Shown here: piece after piece, positions 36,874-46,210 of the stretch
Numbering within the stretch: the first letter of the stretch is position 1
Layout: every line of letters starts with the position of its first letter
Origin: Bacteroidia bacterium
GTDB taxonomy: Bacteria; Bacteroidota; Bacteroidia; B-17B0; Aurantibacillaceae
Direction of reading: 5' to 3'
NCBI GenBank assembly: GCA_016787445.1
Contig: JAEUTQ010000082.1
Location: forward strand, 1 to 64,000
DNA length: 64,000 nucleotides
The notes under the pieces: model-generated
What the model was told of the DNA's origin: nothing
Database searches by the model: none
The model's input: only the letters and a program-made list of their open reading frames with translations
Program-made: the position numbers and the translations under genes

Positions 36874-38193
36874 ATGAAAAAAATCACCTTCGTTTTACTA
36901 GCATTCTTGAGTTATGCGGTAAAGTCTCAAACAGTCAATGAACTTTCTGAAAGTTTTTTAAATAAAATGTTACGCGGCAGTTACGATAGTTGCCGTTCTT
37001 ATTTTGACGCTTCAGTGCTTGATAAGATTAATCCTCAGATGATACAATCGATGTGGGAAAAAATCCCGAATTACGTTGGCGAATTTAAATCTTATGAAAA
37101 TGTAAGAAGCGAAAAGCAAGATACACTGGAAGTAGTTTTAATGACCTGTGCTTTCGAAAAGACAAAACTCGATTTAAAATTAGTATACAATACACCAAAA
37201 AAAATTGTCGGTATATTCTTTCAACCGGTTAAAAGCAAAGCTGTTTATAATGTACCGGAGTATTATCGCGTAGAAAAGCTTTACGAAACAAAACTCGAGC
37301 TTAAAACCGGCGATTATAAAATGCCGGGAATGTTATGTGTACCAAACAATACTGAAAATCCTCCTGTGGTGATCTTCGTGCACGGCTCCGGACCAAATGA
37401 CAAAGACGAAACCCTAGGTCCTAATAAAGTGCTGAAAGACTTAGCCCTTGGATTAGCATCGAATGGGATAGCCAGTTACCGTTATGATAAACGCACATTA
37501 GCAGAAGCGCAGAAAATGTCTTCTTTACAAGATAAAATCGGATTGGAAGAAGAAGTTATTGAGGACGTATTGAGTGCCGTAAAACTTTTAAGAAATCATC
37601 CGACAACAAAGTCTTCAAAAATTTATGTAGCCGGACATAGTTTAGGCGCTATGTGCGCACCACTTATTGCTAAAAAAGGTAAAGACATCAGCGGAATTAT
37701 CATGTTGGCTGGCCCTGCACGTCCTTTTGAGGATATGCTTTTGGAACAGTTTACTTATTTGTTTAATCTGGATAGTATCATTGATGCCGATGAAAAAAAA
37801 TCATTAAGTGATTTAGAAGTTCAAATAAAAAAAGTAAAAGATCCAAAGCAACTTAAAACTGCAAAAGCATCAGAATTGCCGCTCGGACAACCTTCTTACT
37901 ATTGGCAAAGCATCAAAAAATACAATCAGGTACAAACAGCAAAAGGTGTTAAACAACCGATTTTAGTACTTCAGGGTAAACGCGATTATCAGGTAACTAT
38001 GACTGATTTTGAAATTTGGAAAAAGGAATTAGAAAATAACCCGAAGAATCAATTTATTTCGTACGAAGGTTTAAATCATTTATTCATTAAGGGCGAAGGG
38101 AAATGCACTCCTGCAGAATACCAAGTTTCGGGTAATGTTCAAGAGCAAGTGATAAAAGATATTTGCGCCTGGATAAAAGCATTCCAGAAATAA
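36874..38193 (+). CDS. Exported alpha/beta hydrolase with N-terminal DUF3887-like domain
   Basis: The signal peptide is residues 1-18 (ending AVKSQ). Residues about 20-125 form a DUF3887-like cystatin/NTF2-type domain (FLNKMLRGSYDSCRSYFD, MIQSMWEKIPNYVGEF). The alpha/beta hydrolase domain (about 150-439) has an oxyanion HGSGPNDKDE, the nucleophile elbow GHSLG (Ser256), an Asp-bearing strand (LQGKRDYQV) and the His in GLNHLF. The family includes esterases and peptidases; the substrate is not predictable. It acts in the periplasm or outside the cell. Confidence 0.85.
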   Translation: MKKITFVLLAFLSYAVKSQTVNELSESFLNKMLRGSYDSCRSYFDASVLDKINPQMIQSMWEKIPNYVGEFKSYENVRSEKQDTLEVVLMTCAFEKTKLDLKLVYNTPKKIVGIFFQPVKSKAVYNVPEYYRVEKLYETKLELKTGDYKMPGMLCVPNNTENPPVVIFVHGSGPNDKDETLGPNKVLKDLALGLASNGIASYRYDKRTLAEAQKMSSLQDKIGLEEEVIEDVLSAVKLLRNHPTTKSSKIYVAGHSLGAMCAPLIAKKGKDISGIIMLAGPARPFEDMLLEQFTYLFNLDSIIDADEKKSLSDLEVQIKKVKDPKQLKTAKASELPLGQPSYYWQSIKKYNQVQTAKGVKQPILVLQGKRDYQVTMTDFEIWKKELENNPKNQFISYEGLNHLFIKGEGKCTPAEYQVSGNVQEQVIKDICAWIKAFQK

Positions 38194-38228
38194 CTGATTT
38201 AGGTCAATTAAAAAATTATTTGTTGTAA

Positions 38229-38236
38229 TACCTTTG
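38229..38236 (+). promoter_or_regulatory. Consensus -7 element directly abutting the ATG at 38241
   Basis: TACCTTTG is a perfect TAnnTTTG only four bases before the start codon. If used, the transcript would begin at or very near the ATG (leaderless). There is no -33 TTG. Confidence 0.3.
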
Positions 38237-38240
38237 TTTT

Positions 38241-38915
38241 ATGAAAAGGTATTTGTTGTTACTTACGGTTATTGCTTTCACTTCGTGCGCTCCAGTATAC
38301 GTACCAAACGCCATTAACACACCTTTGTTTACCGAAAAACATGATGCTTCCTTACAAGGTAGCTTTGGTTTTAACGGATATGATGTTCAAGCCGCCTACT
38401 CTCCCTTCAAACATTTTGGTATAATGGCCAATACGGGATTCTATAATGTTAACGACGATAGTCATCAGTTTTTTGAAGGAGGTTTAGGTTATTACGGCGA
38501 CTTCGAAACCAATGGCAGGTATGAAGTTTATGCAGGGTTCGGGAATGGAAACACTATTTTAAATAATAATATTCTAGCGGAAAGAGTATCCGCCAGTTAT
38601 AATCGTATTTTTATTCAGCCAGCCATTGGAGCAAAAATGAATGTGTTTGAAGCTTCATTTGCGCCTCGCATTTCTTATGTTAATTTATATGATTTAAGAC
38701 TGGATAATTTAACCAATACACCAACCGATGCCTTGTTTATAGAACCGGTGGTTACTGCAAAAGTGGGCTATAAATACGGTAAGTTCTTTGTGCAATTTGG
38801 CGCTTCATTACACACAAATGATGTTTTAACCATTTATAATCAGCCTCTCATATTCAACATGGGATTAAACCTAAGCTTTAGCAAATTATATTTACAGAAA
38901 AAAGTAAGTGAATAA
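38241..38915 (+). CDS. Putative outer-membrane beta-barrel lipoprotein
   Basis: The 224-residue protein has a short lipoprotein signal (MKRYLLLLTVIAFTSC, Cys16). The mature part is a succession of amphipathic beta strands rich in Gly and aromatic residues (for example FGFNGYDVQAAYSPF, FFEGGLGYYGDF, RYEVYAGFGNG), as in eight- to ten-stranded outer-membrane barrels. No enzymatic motif is seen. It stands in a plus-strand series of envelope genes. Function unknown. Confidence 0.55.
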   Translation: MKRYLLLLTVIAFTSCAPVYVPNAINTPLFTEKHDASLQGSFGFNGYDVQAAYSPFKHFGIMANTGFYNVNDDSHQFFEGGLGYYGDFETNGRYEVYAGFGNGNTILNNNILAERVSASYNRIFIQPAIGAKMNVFEASFAPRISYVNLYDLRLDNLTNTPTDALFIEPVVTAKVGYKYGKFFVQFGASLHTNDVLTIYNQPLIFNMGLNLSFSKLYLQKKVSE

Positions 38916-38932
38916 GGCTTTTACTTAAAGAC

Positions 38933-38962
38933 TTGCTTATTGTGTATTTATTTATATCTTCG
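38933..38962 (+). promoter_or_regulatory. Promoter of the T9SS protein at 38978
   Basis: TTG at 38933-38935, a 19-base spacer and TATCTTCG at 38955-38962 (seven of eight) would start transcription near 38967, 11 bases before the ATG. Confidence 0.4.
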
Positions 38963-38977
38963 GTAAGTTTTTAAATA

Positions 38978-40426
38978 ATGTATATCCGAAGAATATTAAC
39001 ACTTTTATTTTATTGCCTGTTTTTAATTAAAACAGATTCTGTAGCGCAGATGAGTTTTTATCAGGATGTTTTTCTTGGCGGGGTTACTTGCGCTGGATAC
39101 TCTCCTACCTACTCTCAAACTACCCCTGTTACAGGAATCATAACGGTTAATATTGCGGCAGGAAGTACCATTCGCCGTGCGTATTTACTAAGCGGGCGGT
39201 TAGGAGCAGCACCTGCTACCAACGTTACACTGAATGGCAATGTTTTAACCTTTAACGGCACCAATCAGGTTACTCCGGCTTTCAATACCATTTATGGCGG
39301 AGCATCGGCAGTTCATGCTATTGATGTAACTACAATAATTAATCCCGCTGTTAATGTATACAGTTTAGGATTACCAGCCCAGTCGAGCACCTCCAATCGT
39401 TTTCAGGATTACTATTTATACATAGCTTATGACAACGCATCTTTATTACAAGTTGGTACGGCCATATTCTTAAATTCACAGAACGCTGCGAATATTATGA
39501 ACTGGGGAACATTAACGCTTACTAATCCTATTAATACTGCAGGTGATGCCATTTATTCGTTCTTTGGTGGCTATGAGTGCAGCCTTGCCGATGGAGAAAA
39601 TATTACTTTAAACGGAACACTACTTGGAACGGTTGTGGGTACAGATATCAATTCAGGTTTTTGCGGTGGCCCCGTTGGAAGTTTTTACTTTAATAATAAC
39701 ATAGGAACAGCTTTGAGTGATGATAATGTGAACCTAAGCGTGAGCAATGCTGAGGCTTTGAGTCAGTTTAAAACCTTAACAACAAATGGTGCGACAACAG
39801 TAAGTTTATTGCATCAACATGCCGGAGGCGGAAGCGATAATCATCCCTGGGGCGGAATCTTTGCCTATGCAACAACAAACCCTTTACCAATTGAGTTATC
39901 CTCGTATTCAGTAAAATGTGAAGCCGAAAAAGCAAAACTGGTTTGGTCGACGGCAACTGAAAAAAACAACAATTATTTTACAATTGAAAGATCAGAAAAC
40001 GGAATAGATTTCATGGAGGTTGGAAATCTTAAAGGGGCCGGCAATAGCTATCAAATCAGGAATTACAGTTATTTGGATAATACCATCGAGTTAGAAAAAA
40101 CCTATTATTACCGCATTCGTCAGACAGATTATGACAAGAAGAGCACAGTTTCTAATCCTATGATTTTACAGCCATGTTACGGAATCAAAAATTATAAGCC
40201 CGAAGTGTATCCAAATCCCACCTCTGAAATTTTAAAAATCAGTTATTCCTATCCTCCAGTAAATTCAAAATTTACTCTAAAAACTTCCACCGGCGAAAAA
40301 ATCATGGAAGGGAATTTGGATAAATATGAAAATGAAATTGAACTGAAAAGTTTAGAAAATGGTTTCTATATCTTAGAAATTGAGAATAACGGTATTTATT
40401 ATATGCGGAAAATAATTCGCAACTAG
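38978..40426 (+). CDS. T9SS-secreted surface protein of unknown function
   Basis: The 482-residue protein has a signal peptide (ending SVAQ) and an N-terminal beta-rich domain of about 280 residues, with strands such as STIRRAYLLSGRLG and NVTLNGNVLTFNG. This resembles the DUF3344/DUF11-like surface modules in which an 'NG' turn recurs, but I cannot assign it firmly. A fibronectin-III-like domain (about 300-385; LVWSTATEKNNNYFTIERS) is followed by a T9SS type A sorting domain beginning VYPNPTSEILKI. No catalytic residues are recognised; an adhesive or matrix role is a guess. Confidence 0.7.
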   Translation: MYIRRILTLLFYCLFLIKTDSVAQMSFYQDVFLGGVTCAGYSPTYSQTTPVTGIITVNIAAGSTIRRAYLLSGRLGAAPATNVTLNGNVLTFNGTNQVTPAFNTIYGGASAVHAIDVTTIINPAVNVYSLGLPAQSSTSNRFQDYYLYIAYDNASLLQVGTAIFLNSQNAANIMNWGTLTLTNPINTAGDAIYSFFGGYECSLADGENITLNGTLLGTVVGTDINSGFCGGPVGSFYFNNNIGTALSDDNVNLSVSNAEALSQFKTLTTNGATTVSLLHQHAGGGSDNHPWGGIFAYATTNPLPIELSSYSVKCEAEKAKLVWSTATEKNNNYFTIERSENGIDFMEVGNLKGAGNSYQIRNYSYLDNTIELEKTYYYRIRQTDYDKKSTVSNPMILQPCYGIKNYKPEVYPNPTSEILKISYSYPPVNSKFTLKTSTGEKIMEGNLDKYENEIELKSLENGFYILEIENNGIYYMRKIIRN

Positions 40427-40452
40427 CCTTCTTTATAATTCAGCTTCAAAAA

Positions 40453-40887
40453 TTATCGCTTTTTCAAAAAGAAGTCTTTTATAATTTTACTGCAAGCCAC
40501 CTCATTTACTCCTTTACTAACCAGCGTTTTAGGATGCAATAAAGGCTCTGAAAACAAACTGTAACCACGTTTAGCGTCAGAGGCTCCGTAAACTATTTTA
40601 GTGATTTGCGCCCAGTTTAACGCACCGGCACACATCGGACAAGGTTCTAATGTAACATATAAAGTACATTCGTGAAGATATTTACCTCCCAAGGCATTTG
40701 TAGCAGCTGTAATAGCCTGCATTTCGGCGTGTGCCGTAACGTCATTTAAGCGCTCCGTTAAATTATGCGCCCTGGCAATAATTCGGTTATTCGCCACTAT
40801 TACCGCCCCCACCGGAACTTCATCAGCATCAAAGGCTTTCTGAGCCTCCTTAAACGCCTCGTTCATAAAGTAATTATCATCAAACAT
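40453..40887 (-). CDS. tadA: tRNA-specific adenosine deaminase TadA
   Basis: The 144-residue cytidine-deaminase-fold enzyme has the zinc site His53-x-Glu55 (TAHAEMQAI) and Cys83/Cys86 (EPCPMCAGAL). It converts the wobble A34 of tRNA-Arg(ACG) to inosine. The surrounding sequence (VPVGAVIV near 24-31, GASDAKRGYSLF near 106-117) fits TadA rather than a guanine or cytosine deaminase. Single gene, convergent with the T9SS protein and divergent from the lipoprotein at 40946. Confidence 0.92.
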   Translation of the reverse strand: MFDDNYFMNEAFKEAQKAFDADEVPVGAVIVANNRIIARAHNLTERLNDVTAHAEMQAITAATNALGGKYLHECTLYVTLEPCPMCAGALNWAQITKIVYGASDAKRGYSLFSEPLLHPKTLVSKGVNEVACSKIIKDFFLKKR

Positions 40888-40909
40888 ATATGACTTAAAG
40901 GTAAAATAT

Positions 40910-40917
40910 TATATTTG
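40910..40917 (+). promoter_or_regulatory. -7 element for the lipoprotein at 40946
   Basis: TATATTTG is a perfect TAnnTTTG, with a predicted start near 40922 and a leader of about 24 bases. No -33 TTG at the expected distance. Confidence 0.5.
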
Positions 40918-40945
40918 TTCCTGTTTAAATAAAATCTCAATAATT

Positions 40946-41806
40946 ATGAAAAAATTAAGTTTTGTACTTCCTCTTACTTTAGGTGCTGTTTTAATGGCTT
41001 GTGGCGGTGGCCATGATGCTGAAGAAGCAAAAGAATCTGTTGACTCAGCCTCAGTGGTTGCGGTGGATACAACCCCTGTAACAGTAAATGAAGAAACTAA
41101 ATTTAAATTCGACTTCGCAATAGCTAATATTTCTTCACCGGTTGGAATGGTAAATGATATTTCAAGCTGGGGTGTGCCTTATAACAACACCTTGATGAAT
41201 GATCCTAAAAAATCAAATACGTATACAGCTGAATTTACTAAAGCAGTTACTTTAGGTATTTACAATATTGATATGTCGTATGCCATGGTAAATAACCGCG
41301 GTGAAGATGTAATGAAGTTAATGAAAACTGTAATGGTTCAATCAGATGCTTTAGGATTAAAAGGTGCGGTTGATCAAATGGTAGGAAAACGCGCTGAACA
41401 AAACTTAAGTAACAAGGATTCATTATTACGTATTTTGGATGAGATTTTTGTAAAGAGCGATTCTTATTTACGTACCAACGAACGCGTTTATACAGCTTCT
41501 TCTGTTTTTGCAGGTTCTTGGATTGAAGGTTTATACTTAGCTTGTAAATTAGGTGAAAGCGTAACTGATGCCGCTGCTAAAGCAAACGTTTACAAAACAG
41601 TATGGGATCAACGTTTTTACTTAAACAACTTGATTACTTTAATGGAAGATTATAAAGACAAAAAAGAAGCAGCGGATTTAAACAACAACTTCCGTGAAAT
41701 TCATAAGGAAATCAACGATATTAAAGACCCAAAAGATATGAATGACGCAAAATTCAAATCTATCAGTGCTAAAATTTATGCTTTACGCGATAAAGTAACT
41801 AAATAA
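40946..41806 (+). CDS. Lipoprotein of unknown function, mainly helical
   Basis: The 286-residue protein has a lipoprotein signal (lipobox LMAC, Cys19) followed by Gly-Gly-Gly and an acidic linker. The mature part is mostly alpha-helical (for example MKLMKTVMVQSDALGLKGAV, the segment around residues 130-150, and LNNNFREIHKEINDIKD). No Pfam-style motif is recognised. Codon choice (frequent GGT, TTA, GCT) is like that of strongly expressed genes. It has its own -7 element and terminator and is probably an abundant envelope lipoprotein. Confidence 0.55.
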   Translation: MKKLSFVLPLTLGAVLMACGGGHDAEEAKESVDSASVVAVDTTPVTVNEETKFKFDFAIANISSPVGMVNDISSWGVPYNNTLMNDPKKSNTYTAEFTKAVTLGIYNIDMSYAMVNNRGEDVMKLMKTVMVQSDALGLKGAVDQMVGKRAEQNLSNKDSLLRILDEIFVKSDSYLRTNERVYTASSVFAGSWIEGLYLACKLGESVTDAAAKANVYKTVWDQRFYLNNLITLMEDYKDKKEAADLNNNFREIHKEINDIKDPKDMNDAKFKSISAKIYALRDKVTK

Positions 41807-41823
41807 CAATTTGATTTTTTAAT

Positions 41824-41854
41824 AAAAGCCTCCTCAAAAGGGAGGCTTTTTTAT
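41824..41854. terminator. Bidirectional intrinsic terminator
   Basis: GCCTCC / GGAGGC (41828-41833, 41841-41846) is flanked by A4 on the left and T7 on the right. It sits between the convergent lipoprotein (ends 41806) and TolC-family (ends 41851) genes. Confidence 0.8.
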
Positions 41855-43155
41855 TTCACTAAATCGCCGTTGGAGCGTAACAATTCTGTTTCTGATTTTT
41901 TACAATCGTAAGAAGCATTTATCATTCGGGTTTGAGCTTCTTCTAAATTACTTTGCGCTTCTTTTGTCTCCAATAAATTTGCCTTTCCAATCCTATATCT
42001 TTCCATTGAAATAGACAACAACTCCTCTGCTCCTTTCAGATTATAAGATTCAAGTTCCAAAATTTTCTTATTAGTTAAATAGTTTTGATAATGTATGTAA
42101 ACCATCGCGTCCACCTGTTGCTTATTTAACTCTGTCAGATTTTTTTGATTCAACAAACGAATTTGTCTTTCTTTTACGAGTTTATTGTTCTTGTTACCAC
42201 TAAACAATAACCATCCGGCACTTAAACCGGCGTTCACGCCATTTTGCTGATTTAAGAATAAAAATCCGGCCTGACTTTGATTTCTGATAAAGTTATAGGA
42301 AGCATTTAATTGTAGTTGAGGTAAAAAACCGGAGCGTGCCTCTTTAATGTTTTGCTCGGCTATCATCTCATTTTGCAATGCCATCAATAAAGAAGAATTA
42401 TTCTTTAGAGCTGATTTTTTTAATTCATCATAAGCCGGGTTATAATTGGTAGCAATTTCAGTTGTTGTTTTAAAGTCTGCATCCGGTGCTACATTCATTA
42501 AAACATTCAAACCTGATTTTGCGCTTAATAACTGTTGTTCCAATTTCAGTAAATTACTTTTTGCTTTGTTCTCATCGGCTTCAGTGAGTAATAAATCTAC
42601 CTTTGAATCGGAACCAATGTCTAATTTAAGTTTCGCTATTTTTTTTCTTTCCTCATACACTGCCAGATTTTGTTGCGCCGCTTTCATCAGTTGTTGTATT
42701 CGCACCACATCGTAATAAGCATTTACAATTTCATAAACAGTGTTTTCCATTTGTTGCTTTAATTGCAAACTACTCAATTGCTCACTTTGGTTTAAACGCT
42801 TTTTAACGGCAAACATTTTCATTCCATCAAACACAACCCAGTTCACATTTAAAGATGCACCGGTGCTATTGGATTGCGCGCCTTGTCTGTCTTGAACCGT
42901 TCCGTTACTGAATTCCTGATACGAATTAAGATTAGCTAAACTTAAATTACCGTTTAAACTTACTTGTGGCGACATACCCGCATTGCCGAAATTATTCTGA
43001 GCTTTGGCAATCTCTGTTTCGTTGCGAGATATCATCACCGCGTAATTCTTTTCTAAACCTGTTTTTATCGCTTGCTCTATAGTTAGAACATCCTGAGCAT
43101 GCAGAAACGTTATTCCGAATAAAGCAATTGCAATATTTATTTTCTTATTCAGCAT
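41851..43155 (-). CDS. TolC-family outer-membrane efflux channel
   Basis: The 434-residue protein has a signal peptide (ending LHAQ) and two tandem outer-membrane-efflux-protein repeats, each a long pair of helices followed by beta strands: the first about 25-210, the second about 225-425. Segments such as VDLLLTEADENKAKSNLL and ANLLETKEAQSNLEEAQ are typical of the periplasmic helical tunnel. It completes the tripartite pump encoded just upstream: its ATG overlaps the RND stop by 11 bases, so translation is coupled. Confidence 0.9.
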   Translation of the reverse strand: MLNKKINIAIALFGITFLHAQDVLTIEQAIKTGLEKNYAVMISRNETEIAKAQNNFGNAGMSPQVSLNGNLSLANLNSYQEFSNGTVQDRQGAQSNSTGASLNVNWVVFDGMKMFAVKKRLNQSEQLSSLQLKQQMENTVYEIVNAYYDVVRIQQLMKAAQQNLAVYEERKKIAKLKLDIGSDSKVDLLLTEADENKAKSNLLKLEQQLLSAKSGLNVLMNVAPDADFKTTTEIATNYNPAYDELKKSALKNNSSLLMALQNEMIAEQNIKEARSGFLPQLQLNASYNFIRNQSQAGFLFLNQQNGVNAGLSAGWLLFSGNKNNKLVKERQIRLLNQKNLTELNKQQVDAMVYIHYQNYLTNKKILELESYNLKGAEELLSISMERYRIGKANLLETKEAQSNLEEAQTRMINASYDCKKSETELLRSNGDLVK

Positions 43156-46100
43156 GTTTCTTCTCCTTTACAAAATATGAATAAACGGATGGAATCACGT
43201 ACAAGGTTAACACCATCGATAATAATAAACCACCAATAATTACGATACCCATTCCCATTCTGCTCTTTGCTCCCGCGCCTAATGCCATGGCAATTGGCAA
43301 AGCTCCTAGAATAGTAGCTAAACTGGTCATTAAAATCGGTCGTAATCGCGCCGTTGATGCTTCAATTAAGGCTTCTCTTACACCCATACCTTTTTCTCTG
43401 AGTTGATTGGTAAATTCCACAATCAAAATTCCGTTTTTAGTTACTAATCCAATCAGCATAATCATACCAATCTGACTAAAAACATTCAAAGTCTGATTAA
43501 AATACCAAAGTGAGAATACGGCTCCTGCTAAAGCGGTCGGAACTGTTAACATGATTATTAAAGGTTGTATAAAGCTCTCGAATTGCGCGGCTAACAACAA
43601 GTAAATTAAAACCAATGCTAAAACGAAAGCAAATAAGGTATTTGATGAACTCTCTGCAAAATCACGCGATGAACCGGTTAAGGAAGTTGTAAAAGAATCA
43701 TCCAGTATTTTTTTAGCGATCTCATTCATAGCGTTAATACCATCTCCTATAGTTTTACCGGGAGCTAATCCTGCCTGCACAGTTGCCGATTGATAGCGGT
43801 TATAATGGTACAATTGCGGCGGACTACTTTGCTCACGCATTTTGGTGATGTTATCCAGTTGTATCATTTCACCTTTGTTATTTTTAATATACAAAGCTGA
43901 TAAATCTAAAGGGTCGTCTCTGTTTTCTCTGTCAACCTGACCAATAATTTGATATTGCCGGTCATTCATAATAAAATAACCAAAACGTTGTCCGCTTAAT
44001 GCCAATTGCAGCGTTTGCGCTAAATCAGCAATACTCACACCTAAAGTTTTGGCTTTTTCTCTATCTACTTCAATAACTAATTCAGGTTTATTAAACTTGA
44101 GATTAACATCCACCCCCTGAAACACCGGATGTTTATTCGCTTCTTCCATAAATTTTGGAAGTATTTCCTGAATCTTTGAAAAATCATTGTTCTGCAATAC
44201 AAATTGTACAGGTAAACCACCACGCGGTCCGCCTCCCGATGATATGGTTTGCTCTTGTATAACAAACACTTTTCCTTCCGGGAACATGGCTATATTCTTG
44301 TTGATGTAATTGGCGATATCCTGTTGAGAACGTTTTCGGTCTTTTGCCTCCGTTAAAGCCAAACGAACAAATGCCGTATTAACTGCTCCTGAGCCAACAA
44401 AACCCGGTGCGGTAACCGTTAGACAAACGCGTTTTTCAGGTATTGAATCTCCAACAAACTTCGCCATACGATCCACCACAGCATCTGTTGCTTCGTAGGA
44501 AGTTCCTTCAGGTCCCGTAAAACTTAAACGTAACCAATCACGGTCTTCCAATGGTGATAACTCAGATTGTAATTGTTTTCCGAAAAAGAAAATAGCACCG
44601 GTAGAAACAATAATAATAATGAATGCCCACCATCGTTTCGTTAAAAAATTAGTAATTGAATTCTTAAATCCCGAATCCAATGCTGCAAAGAAAGGTTCGC
44701 TCCAAATATAAAAACGGCTTTTCTTATTATGGTCTTCACGCACCAACTTTGCATTTAGCATGGGTGTTAAGGTTAAGGAAACAAAAGCAGAAATTAGAAC
44801 AGCGCCGGCTAAAACAATCCCGAATTCACGGAATAAACGTCCTACAAATCCTTCCATAAATACAACCGGCATAAATACTGCAGCTAAGGTTAAAGAGGTG
44901 GAGATGACCGCAAAATAAATTTCACGCGTACCTTCAATAGCGGCTTGTTGTGGAAGCATACCTTTCTCCAATTTCTTAAAGATATTTTCAGTCACCACAA
45001 TTCCATCATCAACAACCAAACCTGTTGCTAATACAATAGCTAAAAGCGTTAGTACATTAATGGAATACCCCATAATATACATGATAAAGAAAGCCCCAAT
45101 TAAAGAAACCGGAATATCGATTAACGGACGAAACGCTATAAGCCAATCACGGAAGAACAAATAAATAATCAGAATCACAAGAAGAATCGCAATCAATAAC
45201 GTTTCTTGCACTTCTAAAATGGACTTTTTAATAAAGCGTGTATTATCTAAAGCTATATTAATGGTATAATCTTTCGGCAAATCTTGCTTTAAGCGTTCGT
45301 AACGTTTATAAAATTCATCGGCAATCTCCACATAATTAGCACCCGGCTGCGGCACCAAAGCTAAACCAATCATTGGTACTCCTGATTCTTTCAATATTGT
45401 TTCTTCATTCTCTACACCTAAATCAACATTCGCTACATCTTTAAGTCTCACCACTTCATTCGCGTTTTGTTTGACAATCATTTCTTCAAACTGACTAACG
45501 GTTACCAACCTGCCGCTTGTTTTGATGGTTAACTCTGTAGAATTACCGGCAACTTTTCCCGTTGGTAACTCTACATTTTCTCTATCCAAAGCTTGTTTAA
45601 CATCTAAAGCCGTTAATCCGAATGCCGTTAATTTTTTAGGTTCAATGCGAATTCGCATCGCATAACGTTTTTGACCCCAAATTTGAACGTTACTTACCCC
45701 GGGAATGGTCTGTAAATTTTGTCCGATCACATTCTCTGCATAATCACTTATCTCGGCATGTGTTCGTGTATCACTTTTCAAGGTCATGGAGATAATTGCA
45801 TCCGAGTTAGCATCTGATTTAGTCACGACCGGAGGCGCATCAATATCTTGGGGTAATTGACGAACCGCTTGAGAAACCTTATCGCGTACATCATTAGCTG
45901 CTGCCTCCAGATTAGAACTCAGATTGAACTCTACAGTAATGATGCTTGAACCTTGATTAGATGCACCTGAAATAGTTCTAATACCTTCGATACCGTTAAT
46001 GGCTTTTTCGAGTGGCTCTGTAATTTGTGACTGAATAACTTCAGCATTGGCTCCTGTATAATTTGTACGAACCGTAATAACAGGCGGATCGATAGATGGA

Positions 46101-46210
46101 AACTCACGCACACCCAAAAATGTATAACCAATTGCACCAAATAGCACAATGATAATCGACATAACGGTGGCCAGCACCGGGCGCTTAACACTTAATCCTG
46201 CTATATCCAT
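43145..46210 (-). CDS. RND-family (AcrB/HAE-1 type) inner-membrane efflux transporter
   Basis: The 1021-residue transporter shows the two-fold RND architecture of twelve membrane helices and two large periplasmic loops. The N-terminus has AGLSVKRPVLATVMSII. Helix 4 carries the proton-relay Asp pair (GLVVDDGIVVTENI), which together with the absence of heavy-metal signature residues indicates a hydrophobe/amphiphile exporter for drugs, bile-salt-like compounds or lipids. The second half repeats the pattern (IGLVTKNGILIVEFTNQ). The ATG overlaps the stop of the adaptor gene by one base (TAATG). Downstream gene is the TolC-type channel. Confidence 0.93.
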   Translation of the reverse strand: MDIAGLSVKRPVLATVMSIIIVLFGAIGYTFLGVREFPSIDPPVITVRTNYTGANAEVIQSQITEPLEKAINGIEGIRTISGASNQGSSIITVEFNLSSNLEAAANDVRDKVSQAVRQLPQDIDAPPVVTKSDANSDAIISMTLKSDTRTHAEISDYAENVIGQNLQTIPGVSNVQIWGQKRYAMRIRIEPKKLTAFGLTALDVKQALDRENVELPTGKVAGNSTELTIKTSGRLVTVSQFEEMIVKQNANEVVRLKDVANVDLGVENEETILKESGVPMIGLALVPQPGANYVEIADEFYKRYERLKQDLPKDYTINIALDNTRFIKKSILEVQETLLIAILLVILIIYLFFRDWLIAFRPLIDIPVSLIGAFFIMYIMGYSINVLTLLAIVLATGLVVDDGIVVTENIFKKLEKGMLPQQAAIEGTREIYFAVISTSLTLAAVFMPVVFMEGFVGRLFREFGIVLAGAVLISAFVSLTLTPMLNAKLVREDHNKKSRFYIWSEPFFAALDSGFKNSITNFLTKRWWAFIIIIVSTGAIFFFGKQLQSELSPLEDRDWLRLSFTGPEGTSYEATDAVVDRMAKFVGDSIPEKRVCLTVTAPGFVGSGAVNTAFVRLALTEAKDRKRSQQDIANYINKNIAMFPEGKVFVIQEQTISSGGGPRGGLPVQFVLQNNDFSKIQEILPKFMEEANKHPVFQGVDVNLKFNKPELVIEVDREKAKTLGVSIADLAQTLQLALSGQRFGYFIMNDRQYQIIGQVDRENRDDPLDLSALYIKNNKGEMIQLDNITKMREQSSPPQLYHYNRYQSATVQAGLAPGKTIGDGINAMNEIAKKILDDSFTTSLTGSSRDFAESSSNTLFAFVLALVLIYLLLAAQFESFIQPLIIMLTVPTALAGAVFSLWYFNQTLNVFSQIGMIMLIGLVTKNGILIVEFTNQLREKGMGVREALIEASTARLRPILMTSLATILGALPIAMALGAGAKSRMGMGIVIIGGLLLSMVLTLYVIPSVYSYFVKEKKHAE

